This document shows, in pieces, positions 1-6,900 of a stretch of DNA of 8,637 bases. The notes below the pieces were generated by a model that was not told the DNA's origin, made no database searches, and was given only the letters and a program-made list of their open reading frames with translations. Made by a program: the position numbers and the translations under genes. Origin of the DNA: JBLMZW01 sp050259035 (GTDB lineage Bacteria > Bacillota > Syntrophomonadia > Syntrophomonadales > DTU052); the NCBI GenBank assembly GCA_050259035.1, contig JBLMZW010000197.1, positions 1 to 8,637 of the forward strand. Direction: 5' to 3'. Numbering within the stretch: the stretch's first letter is position 1; each line of letters begins with the position of its first letter.

Positions 1-7
1 GATTGAA

Positions 8-13
8 TGGAGG
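8..13 (+). promoter_or_regulatory. Ribosome binding site of the ferredoxin gene
   Basis: TGGAGG lies 7 bases before the ATG at 21. It supports that ATG over the in-frame TTG at position 3, which would sit upstream of the site and has no room for one of its own inside the window. Confidence 0.8.
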
Positions 14-20
14 TTTTAAA

Positions 21-380
21 ATGCCAACAGCACATATTGCCACCAAATACATAGCAATAAATCCTCACCTCTGCACGGCTTGTTGGGATTGTGTTGATCA
101 ATGTCCTAACAGTGTCATTGGGAAAGTACATTTCTTTCGGCATCAACATGCTCATATTGATAAAGCTGAAGTTTGTATTGGCTGCAAAAAGTGTGTTAAA
201 GCTTGTTCGAAACAGGCCATTTCCGAAATACCACATTCTACTGATTCGCTATCTAAGCCCTATCATCGAAATATACATCGACATCGGAAAGTGACGGCCA
301 ATGTCTTTTGTAGCTATCAGGCTAATTCGGAAAGAGTTATTGAAATCGGCGGAACCAGATATGACTTTTTTGGGGTCTAA
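21..380 (+). CDS. Small 2x[4Fe-4S] ferredoxin-type protein
   Basis: A 119-residue protein with two complete cluster-binding motifs. Cys18, Cys21, Cys24 and Cys28-Pro29 form the first CxxCxxCxxxCP. Cys52, Cys55, Cys58 and Cys62 form the second CxxCxxCxxxC, where the usual Pro is Ser63. In this family each motif ligates a [4Fe-4S] cluster and the protein carries electrons in the cytoplasm or docks to a redox partner. No membrane segment or signal peptide is visible. The 23-residue gap between the motifs is longer than in minimal clostridial ferredoxins and is His-rich (FFRHQHAH, from residue 38). A polar, basic tail of about 50 residues follows the second motif (HRNIHRHRK near 82-90) and contains an extra Cys97; I recognise nothing in it. 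The ATG at 21 is chosen because of its ribosome binding site. The methyltransferase gene begins 35 bases downstream, so the two are probably co-transcribed. The partner is unknown; the iron-sulfur assignment is firm. Confidence 0.88.
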   Translation: MPTAHIATKYIAINPHLCTACWDCVDQCPNSVIGKVHFFRHQHAHIDKAEVCIGCKKCVKACSKQAISEIPHSTDSLSKPYHRNIHRHRKVTANVFCSYQANSERVIEIGGTRYDFFGV

Positions 381-400
381 CCCACTGAATAGTTTTGGAC

Positions 401-406
401 GAGGAG
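401..406 (+). promoter_or_regulatory. Ribosome binding site of the methyltransferase gene
   Basis: GAGGAG lies 9 bases before the ATG at 416. An in-frame TTG at 395 sits in front of this site and is therefore an unlikely start. Confidence 0.75.
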
Positions 407-415
407 AGTTTAATC

Positions 416-1096
416 ATGAATGATAATACAACTTTTCATTTTGCCGGGGAATACGACCTTAAAATCGAACAGACTATTCCTTGTTATTCCCTGTTCCATG
501 AGGAGACCATTCAGATGGTCAGGTTATTCAACCCGATTCCTGAATCATGGCTCGATACAGGATGCGGAACCGGGACTTTGGCTTTTAAAGCTATGCCTTA
601 TTATCCTAACACCAGGTTTGTTTTGGCCGATCCTTCCGAAGAAATGCTGGCCATTGCCCGGAATAAACTTTCGAATGCCTTAGAAAGCAGTTTCAGTTTC
701 CTTCAATCAGCAACTCAGGAAATAAATCATCCGAGCGAGAGTTATGATGTAATTACTGCGATTCAGAGTCATCATTATTTGGATTATTCAACCCGGGTTG
801 AGGCCACAAACAATTGCTATCGCATGTTAAAGGAGGGGGGCATTTACATCACCTTTGAGAACATTCGTCCAACCTCCTATCCAGGCATAAGTCTCGGATT
901 ATCACGCTGGAAATCATTTCAGATTAACCGGGGCAAAAGTGAGGCTGAGGCCGAAAATCATGTTAAGCGATTTGACAAGGAGTATTTCCCTATCACCATT
1001 GAAGAACATTTAAAAATACTAAGAGAAGCAGGTTTCACCTCGGTGGAAATATTATGGGCCTCCTATATGCAAGCTGGGTTTTACGCAATTAAATAA
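416..1096 (+). CDS. Class I SAM-dependent methyltransferase, substrate unknown
   Basis: A 226-residue soluble protein with the Rossmann-type methyltransferase signature. Motif I is LDTGCGTGTLA at residues 46-56, which binds S-adenosylmethionine. The acidic residue ending strand 2 is Asp72 in LADPSEEML, expected to hold the ribose hydroxyls. A motif II/IV-like DVITAIQSHHYL lies at 111-122, and a KEGG segment follows it before the next strand (GIYITFEN), as in motif III of this superfamily. These features show a methyl transfer enzyme but not its acceptor, which could be a small molecule, tRNA or protein. Family length is typical and the domain looks intact. It sits 35 bases after the ferredoxin gene and 24 bases before the flavin-binding gene, with no terminator between, so it probably belongs to the same operon. 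I would not give it a gene symbol. General similarity to CmoA- or UbiE-like enzymes is at fold level only. Confidence 0.88.
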   Translation: MNDNTTFHFAGEYDLKIEQTIPCYSLFHEETIQMVRLFNPIPESWLDTGCGTGTLAFKAMPYYPNTRFVLADPSEEMLAIARNKLSNALESSFSFLQSATQEINHPSESYDVITAIQSHHYLDYSTRVEATNNCYRMLKEGGIYITFENIRPTSYPGISLGLSRWKSFQINRGKSEAEAENHVKRFDKEYFPITIEEHLKILREAGFTSVEILWASYMQAGFYAIK

Positions 1097-1106
1097 GCAG
1101 GTGAGA

Positions 1107-1114
1107 AAGAGGTG
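1107..1114 (+). promoter_or_regulatory. Ribosome binding site of the flavin-binding protein gene
   Basis: AAGAGGTG ends 6 bases before the ATG at 1121. The alternative in-frame GTG at 1112 lies within this site, so the ATG is the better start. Confidence 0.7.
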
Positions 1115-1120
1115 GGTTTA

Positions 1121-1546
1121 ATGGAATTCAAGGATTGTGTAGCATTTGCCAACGAGGTTAAGATCGCATGGTTGGCCACGGCTGAAGGAGATCAGCCCCG
1201 GGTAAGAGTGCTGGGTATGTGGTTTGCTGATGAAACCGGCTTCTATTTTCAGATCGGGGGAAACAAGGACGTTTATAAGCAATTACTGAGTAACCCCAAA
1301 GTCGAAGTAGGTTTTTACCGGCCTGGTGAAAATACGGGTACAGTGTTAAGAGTAGGTGGAGAAATAGAATTTCTCAGCGATCCAGAACTGAAGAAAAGAG
1401 TACTGGAAGACCGACCTTTTCTTAAGCAGTTCGGTCTGACACCTGACCACCCCGGGCTGGTTATCTTCAGGATTGCCAGGGGTCAGGCCCATTTTTGGAC
1501 TATGCAGTCCAGCCAGGAAGCAAAAAACATAATACCGTTCGGATAA
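1121..1546 (+). CDS. Pyridoxamine 5'-phosphate oxidase-related FMN-binding protein
   Basis: A 141-residue protein of the FMN-binding split-barrel (pyridoxamine-phosphate-oxidase-like) superfamily. The family pattern is visible: an N-terminal helix (MEFKDCVAFANE), a first strand IAWLATAEGDQPRVRVLGMWF near residues 13-32, then the second strand pair GFYFQIGG, a K-x-VYKQLLSNPKVEVGFY segment near 50-67, and a later strand region ending QAHFWTM near 124-130. Members bind FMN or related cofactors as homodimers. Many short members, including those of clostridia and methanogens, are not true PNPOx enzymes of vitamin B6 synthesis, and I would not assign PdxH. It is the last gene of the ferredoxin-methyltransferase cluster, 24 bases after the methyltransferase stop. 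A ferredoxin and a flavoprotein together suggest electron transfer from iron-sulfur to flavin; this is inference from proximity. No clear terminator follows it. Confidence 0.85.
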   Translation: MEFKDCVAFANEVKIAWLATAEGDQPRVRVLGMWFADETGFYFQIGGNKDVYKQLLSNPKVEVGFYRPGENTGTVLRVGGEIEFLSDPELKKRVLEDRPFLKQFGLTPDHPGLVIFRIARGQAHFWTMQSSQEAKNIIPFG

Positions 1547-1666
1547 ACGTAACGCATTTTAAGATAGAAAGCTATCAAAAACGGATATGGCAGCCCGGTT
1601 TCATCGGTTACGTATAAAACACGAGTCTCTAATCTTATTAAATAAAGATACGCATGGACAAGGATA
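1547..1666 (+). other. Intergenic spacer upstream of the leuA promoter
   Basis: This is an A+T-rich stretch with no credible coding sequence. It holds a weak 5-bp hairpin (GATAG 1563-1567 with CTATC 1572-1576) with only a short A run after it, which is too weak to call a terminator. An imperfect inverted repeat around 1631-1649 (AATCTTATT / AATAAAGAT) sits about 20 bases before the -35 box. It could be an operator but is AT-rich enough to arise by chance. Confidence 0.5.
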
Positions 1667-1695
1667 TTGACACCTGTTTTCCTGGTTTATATAAT
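1667..1695 (+). promoter_or_regulatory. Consensus sigma-A promoter of the leuA leader
   Basis: A perfect TTGACA (1667-1672) and a perfect TATAAT (1690-1695) are separated by exactly 17 bases. Transcription would start near 1702, about 25 bases before the base of T-box Stem I, giving a leader of roughly 280 bases up to the terminator. A fully consensus promoter fits a gene controlled mainly at the level of premature termination rather than initiation. Confidence 0.93.
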
Positions 1696-1926
1696 GAATG
1701 CAATATCTTAAAATAACGATGACAGGGTTCAGTAAGCTTATTCGTCGGGTAAGAGAGCCATCGGTTGGTGCGAGGTGGTCGAAACGGAAAGCTGAACTCC
1801 CCCTGGAGTTGCCGACTGAAATCTTCGGAAAGTAGGCTCGGACGGAAACTTCCACCGTTAAAAGGAAGGGGATATCGGACGTTTAGTCCCGCATCCTGTT
1901 AAGCGGGCGGTTGTAATGCCGCCAAA

Positions 1927-1960
1927 ATGAGTGGTACCGCGAAGTAACCCTTCGTCTCAT
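1927..1960 (+). promoter_or_regulatory. T-box antiterminator helix
   Basis: ATGAG (1927-1931) pairs with CTCAT (1956-1960), and CGAAG (1940-1944) pairs with CTTCG (1950-1954). The T-box bulge with TGGT (1932-1935) is left free to bind the tRNA acceptor end. The 3' half is shared with the left arm of the terminator, so the two structures exclude each other. Confidence 0.88.
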
Positions 1961-1986
1961 GTTTATGAGCGAAGGGTTTTTATTTT
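1946..1986 (+). terminator. Regulatory intrinsic terminator of the T-box
   Basis: The left arm AACCCTTCGTCTCAT (1946-1960) pairs with ATGAGCGAAGGGTT (1965-1978), with one bulged T at 1955 and the loop GTTT. A T-rich tract starts at 1977 (TTTTTATTTT). It is an attenuator: it forms when tRNA-Leu is charged and stops transcription before leuA. Confidence 0.93.
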
Positions 1987-2007
1987 ATCTATGAGGAGGT
2001 GGTTTCG

Positions 2008-2151
2008 ATGGAAGCAGACCTTAGTGACCTTGCTGGTTTAAGCCTTATTTTTATTAACAAGGAGGTCTTTATTAATGAACAAATTGTATATCTTCGATAC
2101 CACCTTACGAGATGGCGAACAGTCTTTAGGGATAACATTAAATGTGAATGA
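2008..2151 (+). CDS. Possible leader ORF overlapping the start of leuA
   Basis: A 47-codon ORF begins with ATG at 2008, 6 to 8 bases after a very strong Shine-Dalgarno sequence (GAGGAGGTGG, 1993-2002). It lies after the T-box terminator. The predicted peptide starts MEADLSDLAGLSLIF, with four leucines in its first 13 residues (codons CTT, CTT, TTA, CTT). It runs through the leuA ribosome binding site and overlaps the first 77 bases of leuA in another frame, ending at TGA 2149-2151. The peptide resembles no family I know. Its beginning looks like a designed translation start. Its second half, in the leuA overlap, looks like out-of-frame reading. It might be a leader peptide that tunes leuA translation by ribosome passage or stalling, or simply a fortuitous ORF behind a purine-rich tract. 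The evidence is sequence only. Confidence 0.4.
   Translation: MEADLSDLAGLSLIFINKEVFINEQIVYLRYHLTRWRTVFRDNIKCE
2059..2066 (+). promoter_or_regulatory. Ribosome binding site of leuA
   Basis: AAGGAGGT, a near-perfect complement of the 16S rRNA 3' end, lies 8 bases before the leuA ATG at 2075. The short upstream ORF is translated through this site, so the two starts may influence each other. Confidence 0.88.
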
Positions 2152-3574
2152 AAAACTAGAGGTGGGCCGGCAGCTGGTAAAGCTGGGAGTAGACGTTATC
2201 GAAGCAGGTTTTCCGGCTTCCTCTCCGGGTGATTTTGAATCGGTTCGGACTATTGCCAGAGAGGTTAAAGGGGCCACCATATGCGGCCTTTCCCGAGCCG
2301 TGGCCCGGGACATTGATTCCTGTGCCGAGGCCCTGCGTGAAGCCGAAATGCCGAGAATTCATACCGGAATTGCGGTTTCGGCGGTTCACATGGAGAAAAA
2401 GCTGGGGTTGACACCGGCCCAGGTGATAGAGGTTTCTGTGGCGGCAGTCAAACATGCCAAAAAGTATGTAAGTGACGTTGAATTTTATGCCGAAGACGCT
2501 TTTCGCAGCAAACGGGGATTTTTGGTGCAGGTCTTAGAAAAAGTTATTGAGGCGGGGGCTACGGTAGTAAATATTCCCGACACGGTGGGGTATGCGACCC
2601 CCTGGGAATACGCGGAGTTAGTTACCTATGTTAGGAACAATGTAAAAAATATTGACCGGGCCATAGTAAGTATTCACTGCCACAACGATCTGGGGATGGC
2701 TACTGCTAATTCTTTGGCCGGTATCAGGGCAGGTGCCACCCAGATAGAAGGAACTATCAATGGGATTGGCGAAAGGGCGGGTAATACTTCACTGGAAGAA
2801 GTAATCATGGCGATTTACAGCCACCGAAACAGTTTTGAGGTTGATCTCGGAGTCAATACCAGGGAAATCGCTGCTACCAGCCGGTTAGTTTCAAGAAAGA
2901 CGGGGGTACCGGTACCCAGTCATAAAGCCATAGTAGGAGCCAATGCCTTCATGCACGCTTCGGGTATTCATCAGGACGGGGTGTTAAAGGAAAGAGACAC
3001 CTATGAAATAATTAACCCAGAAATCGTGGGCATACCTCGCAATTTAATCATACTGAGCGCGCGTTCCGGCAGGCACGCCTTGAAGCACAGGCTGGAAGAA
3101 CTGGGGTATGCTATACATCCTCAACAGCTTGATGAGATTTACCAAAAATTTATACAGTTGGCTGACCAGAAAGGAGAAATATACGACGAAGACCTGCATG
3201 CCTTAATGGGCCATGAAGCAACTGGCGATAATGGAATAACTATTCAAAAACTATCAGTAAACAGTCACGGGACCTCTTCAGCCTCGGCCATCATCACCCT
3301 GGAATTAGACGGTCAGGTTTATTCCGATGCCGCGTGTGGCAACGGACCGATAGACGCTGTTTTTAAAGCGGTTGACCGTATCGTGGGCAAAAAGGTTCAG
3401 TTAGAAGACTATAGCTTAAAATCTATAAGTCAGGGGACCGAAGCCCTGGGTGACGCCACTGTTAAAGTTCGTTTTGACAACCGGTTCTTCATTGGGCGTG
3501 GAATCAGCACCGACATTTTTGAAGCCAGTGCACGAGCCTATATTAATGCTCTGTCTAAGATAGCTAATATTTAA
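2075..3574 (+). CDS. leuA: 2-isopropylmalate synthase
   Basis: LeuA joins acetyl-CoA and 2-ketoisovalerate to give 2-isopropylmalate, the first committed step of leucine synthesis, in the cytoplasm. The 499-residue protein has the HMGL-like TIM barrel with DTTLRDGEQ (8-16, metal-binding Asp8 and catalytic Arg12), HCHNDLG (201-207, with metal ligands His201 and His203), GIGERAGN (230-237) and HASGIHQDG (294-302). A C-terminal LeuA allosteric/dimer domain follows from about residue 360 to the end and is normally the site of leucine feedback inhibition. Length is close to the usual 500-520. Two places differ from the most common bacterial LeuA: HASGIHQDG rather than HESGIHQDG, and LSARSGRHALKHR (327-339) where GKHSGRHA is usual. 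From memory the latter resembles a LeuA branch seen in Bacteroidetes and some clostridia. Homocitrate or citramalate synthase activity is the main alternative, but the leucine T-box favours LeuA. The gene appears monocistronic. Confidence 0.95.
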   Translation: MNKLYIFDTTLRDGEQSLGITLNVNEKLEVGRQLVKLGVDVIEAGFPASSPGDFESVRTIAREVKGATICGLSRAVARDIDSCAEALREAEMPRIHTGIAVSAVHMEKKLGLTPAQVIEVSVAAVKHAKKYVSDVEFYAEDAFRSKRGFLVQVLEKVIEAGATVVNIPDTVGYATPWEYAELVTYVRNNVKNIDRAIVSIHCHNDLGMATANSLAGIRAGATQIEGTINGIGERAGNTSLEEVIMAIYSHRNSFEVDLGVNTREIAATSRLVSRKTGVPVPSHKAIVGANAFMHASGIHQDGVLKERDTYEIINPEIVGIPRNLIILSARSGRHALKHRLEELGYAIHPQQLDEIYQKFIQLADQKGEIYDEDLHALMGHEATGDNGITIQKLSVNSHGTSSASAIITLELDGQVYSDAACGNGPIDAVFKAVDRIVGKKVQLEDYSLKSISQGTEALGDATVKVRFDNRFFIGRGISTDIFEASARAYINALSKIANI

Positions 3575-3578
3575 ATAA

Positions 3579-3622
3579 GAAATCCCATCGGGCAGCCTTC
3601 CATAGGCTGCCTGATTCATTTC
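3579..3622 (+). terminator. Probable terminator hairpin after leuA
   Basis: GGCAGCC (3591-3597) pairs with GGCTGCC (3605-3611) around the loop TTCCATA. The helix extends outward through four more pairs, one of them G-T. A lower stem of GAAAT (3579-3583) with ATTTC (3618-3622) may add to it. It begins 4 bases after the leuA stop. The T tract that follows is broken (TTTCTGTGTATTT), so termination may be moderate, or the hairpin may protect the 3' end of the transcript. Confidence 0.65.
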
Positions 3623-3873
3623 TGTGTATTTAATCAAGACTGAATTCGTCTGCATCCCAGCGATAATCAATCTATAGTCTGCGGCCTGAAATCATGGAAG
3701 TCCGGTAAAACACCGGTTCCCCGACCTTTCTTTGTTCCCAATAGAAATACCAGAAAACAAAAAGCTATATAAAACAATCCTTTGTTAATTTCAACCCTGC
3801 AAGTCATATTTTTTCAAAAAAGGAGTTAGGAAATAAATGTAGAATAATACTTTTTTGAAATAAAGAGCTAGTC
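3623..3873 (+). other. Intergenic region ahead of the surface-protein gene
   Basis: There is no credible gene here. The stretch contains a small hairpin, CCGGT (3702-3706) with ACCGG (3712-3716) around AAAAC, and becomes very A+T-rich after 3720. A weak promoter candidate is TTGTTA (3782-3787) and CATATT (3805-3810), spaced 17 bases, each matching the sigma-A consensus at four of six positions. An 11-bp inverted repeat lies between it and the gene. I recognise no known riboswitch class on the coding strand. The leader from this promoter would be about 70 bases long. Confidence 0.45.
3812..3860 (+). repeat. Perfect 11-bp inverted repeat upstream of the surface protein
   Basis: TTTCAAAAAAG (3812-3822) and CTTTTTTGAAA (3850-3860) are exact reverse complements with a 27-base loop. 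In RNA they would form an A-U-rich stem just before the surface-protein ribosome binding site. The loop carries an SD-like AGGAG and, at 3838-3843, an ATG directly followed by a TAG stop. It may be a regulator site or an RNA stem; the low GC content means chance cannot be excluded. Confidence 0.55.
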
Positions 3874-3884
3874 AAGGAAGTGAT
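3874..3884 (+). promoter_or_regulatory. Ribosome binding site deciding a TTG start
   Basis: AAGGAAGTGAT matches the ideal anti-SD complement AAGGAGGTGAT at ten of eleven positions. The GTG at 3880, which gives the longest reading frame, lies inside this site and so is unlikely to be the start. The TTG at 3889 is 8 bases past the GGAAG core and is the best start; TTG 3892 is a close alternative. Confidence 0.75.
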
Positions 3885-3888
3885 AGTC

Positions 3889-3981
3889 TTGTTGCAGGGT
3901 AAGAAATGGGGAACGGCTCTGCTGCTGACAGCGATGCTGGTTATTAATATGCTTGCCATTGCTGTCTCACCCGCCGCCGCC
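3889..3981 (+). other. Signal peptide of the surface protein
   Basis: Residues 1-31 have a short basic start (Lys5, Lys6), a hydrophobic core from about Ala10 to Val26, and a Ser-Pro-Ala-Ala-Ala end before Phe32, fitting Sec export with signal peptidase I cleavage. The first SLH domain starts immediately after it. Confidence 0.88.
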
Positions 3982-6900
3982 TTTACTGATATAAAGGCAG
4001 GAACCAACGTTGATACATATACGAAATACATAAGCAGTAAAAACCTGATGACTGGTTATTCCGATGGCAGCTTTAAACCGGATCAAGCAATAACCAGGGC
4101 CGAACTGGCCACCATACTGGTCAAGGCCAAGGGGCTTAAGCTGTATAAACCGGCTAAACCAACTTTTAAGGATGTGAAACCCGGCAACTGGGCTTACTCA
4201 TATGTTGAAACCGTTTATAAAGCCGGCCTTTTGAAAGGATATAAAGACAAATTCCGCCCTGCCGCCAAAGCCACTCGAGCTGAACTGTCCAATACTCTGC
4301 TTAATATGACCAAGGAATCAGAACCTAAAACTGACCTTCCCCAAAATATAAAGGATGTTAAGAATACTCATTGGGCCAAGAATAAAATCGCCGTCGCAAT
4401 AGATGCCAATATTGTCCAGCCAATCAACGCCCAAAGTTTTGCCCCAAACAGGAACGCTACCCGTGCCGACACCGCCAGGGGTTTAGCCGTAGTAATGAAT
4501 ACCGCTCCCGAATACACAAAATCTGCATTGCCCATCACCTTGAAAAAGATAACAGGAACAGTAACCTATCAGGAGCACAATCAGCCAGGAATTAATATCA
4601 CTGAATCCCGGTTATGCAGTACCGGGGCGACCATTACGACCGGTGAGAACTCAGAAGCACAGCTTTCTTTCCCGGATGGATCCAATATATTAATGAAAGC
4701 AAAAACCCAGGTAATCATTAAAGAAAGCCGAGGACAATCCTATCTTAAACAGGATGGAACGCAGGGAACAACTGTAGATTTCCTGGAAGTATCACTTACG
4801 CGGGGGCGCATTTTCGGTGCTATGGCCACCTCGTACTTTTTCGGCCAGTCTGAAAACAATACGGATACGGGTCAGAAGAAGGTAAAAAATAGCCAGCCTG
4901 CGGTCAAAGCAGCCGCGTCCTCCAAGCCTGCCGCGAATACATTACCCTGGTGGAAACAATCATCTTCCAAACGGGAGCGCATGAAAGTAAATATGCCGTG
5001 GGGTGTTGCGGCAGTCAGAGGCTGTTTCTGGTCCAATGCGATTACCGATGAAGGACAGATTACCAGCGTAGTTGAAGGAGGAAGCGATGATGTTACTGAA
5101 ACTTCGGCTGGTCAATCTGTTTACCTGGGGACCGGAAAATTCGCTAAAATAACCAGTGCAAACGTTCCTCCGACCCAGCCGGCCCCCCTCTCAAGTGAGG
5201 AAAAGCGGGTTTGGCAGGAAGAGCGGGCCTGGGTAAATGATAGTGCCCAGAACATACAGGCCAACGCCCCGGCAGAATATGCAGCTCCAACGATGGCCGG
5301 GGAAACATATCAGGGCACTGGACAGATTTCCGCTCAGATCAATGTAGTTCAAGAAATAATGGATTCATACACCGAAAGTGTTTCGTCAAACAACAGTGAT
5401 TCTGAAAACAGTTCAGGAAGTCCCAGCAGCGGTGGTGGAGACAGTGGTGGCGGCGGTGGAGACAGTGGCGGAGGAGGCGGCGGTGGTGACAGCGACGATC
5501 GCGTTGGAGACCCGCTGGGCACACCGGTGAAGATTAAGACTGGCAAACCTGTAACTTTTAAAAATGGCGTTAAACTGGATTTTGGCAGTTTGACCATATC
5601 TGACAGTGCAACCGTAACGGCCACTGAAGTCGCTTCAAGAGGGATCGCCGGTGACAACCTTGGCGATGCCATCGTGGCCGGTAAAGTAATGAATTTTACG
5701 TTTACAGATATGCCCGATAGCTTTCCGGCAGAAATATCCATACCCCTGAACAGCAGCGCAGATAGAAGTTTAGGGATATTCTATTACAATGGCAGCGGTT
5801 GGGAATATCAGGACACGACTATCAACAACGGTATTGCAACAGCAGCAGTATCACATTTCTCGACCTATGGAGTATTATCGGCCAAACAGACGGCGAAACC
5901 TACCGCCTCTCCTGCGGCAGGTGCGGTGACATCCGGCACCGCCATTGTACTTGCCTCGGAAACCTCAGGTGCGTCGATCTACTATACTACCGATGGAACT
6001 ACTCCTACCAGAAGCAGCACGTTATATAAAGCAAGTTCCAAGCCCACCGTACCAGACGGCAGCATCACTATTAAAGCCGTAGCGGTAAAGGACAACCTTA
6101 GAAATAGCAGCGTAGTTCAATTCAATTATACCGGCACATCAAGCGGCGACCACAGCGCACCGGTATATCAGTCGGCAGCCTTGAGCGCCGATAATCAGAC
6201 CGTAACCCTGACCTTTGATGAAGCCCTGGTCAACAATACTGCGGATAATACTGCTTTGAAAACGGCTGTTACCCTTTCAACCGACGGCGGATCAACCTTC
6301 CATGCTCTGGCTACAGACGACACAGTAAGCATATCTGGAAGTACCCTGCAAGTAACCTTCTCTGCGGCCTTAACTGAAGATTTCAACATGGTAAGAATCG
6401 CAGCCAACACCCTGAAGGATAGTTATAACAATGTGCTGACCAGCCAAATCACAACAGGTTTACTGGCGGAGAATCATACAGCAGCACCGGAATTGATCAA
6501 TACCACTAATTATAGCACCCCGGTTCCCGGTTCAACGGTCGGAACCACCAGGATATCAAGTCTGACCCTGCCTATCGGGGCCGCCAAATGGCAGGTAAAA
6601 GTGGGTCCGGCGGCCTTCCCGGCTCCCGACCTGAACAGCACGGTGACCGGAACCGCCGACTATACCGCCGGGGCTGATATAGCGGCAACCGCCGGGCAGC
6701 ACCTCCTGCTCCTGGCAACAGACGATACCGAAAAAGTAAAAGCATACGCCGATATTGAAATAGCTTCGGATATGATTCTTTCTGCTATTGACATATCGGG
6801 ATACTTTACCGACGCCAACTTCAAGCAGGCAGTATGGGAATGGCTGGGGAATACGGGCACCCCCGGATCTTTCACCGAGCAAGATCTTATTGATCATAGT

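Larger units (their letters stand above)
1726..1986 (+). ncRNA. T-box riboswitch, leucine-specific (CUC specifier)
   Basis: This is a tRNA-sensing leader RNA. Stem I is closed by TTCAGT (1728-1733) pairing with ACTGAA (1815-1820). It contains the purine-rich AAGAGAGCC (1751-1759), the distal GGTTGGTGCGAGG (1763-1775) and the 3' signature GGAGTTGCCGACTGAA (1805-1820). The likely specifier triplet is CTC (1797-1799), a leucine codon read by tRNA-Leu(GAG), following the usual GAA. The Stem III region ends in ACCGTTA (1854-1860). The T-box core is AATGAGTGGTACCGCG (1926-1941). Its TGGT (1932-1935) would pair with the tRNA 3' end, and its last base suits discriminator A, the base of tRNA-Leu. Uncharged tRNA-Leu should stabilise the antiterminator so that leuA is transcribed when leucine is short. 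The specifier choice is supported by the leucine gene downstream but is not proven. Confidence 0.95.

Noticed and set aside
1563..1576. Terminator after the flavin-binding protein gene
   Set aside because: The stem is only five mostly A-T pairs and lacks a T tract.
1601..1855. Minus-strand ORF of 84 codons
   Set aside because: It runs antisense to the promoter and T-box Stem I, which explain the sequence; no ribosome site and no protein-like pattern.
2038..2455. Two minus-strand ORFs over the start of leuA
   Set aside because: They are shadows of the strongly coding leuA frame, with unlikely compositions.
3665..3745. Slight resemblance to a cobalamin riboswitch on the minus strand (GGGGAACCGGTG)
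   Set aside because: The other conserved blocks are missing and no minus-strand gene lies downstream of it; chance similarity is more likely.
3880..3882. GTG as start of the large surface protein
   Set aside because: It lies inside the Shine-Dalgarno sequence; the TTG at 3889 has proper spacing.
5339..5741. Pro-rich and Arg/His/Cys-rich minus-strand ORFs
   Set aside because: They are the reverse reading of the Gly-rich linker; low complexity only.
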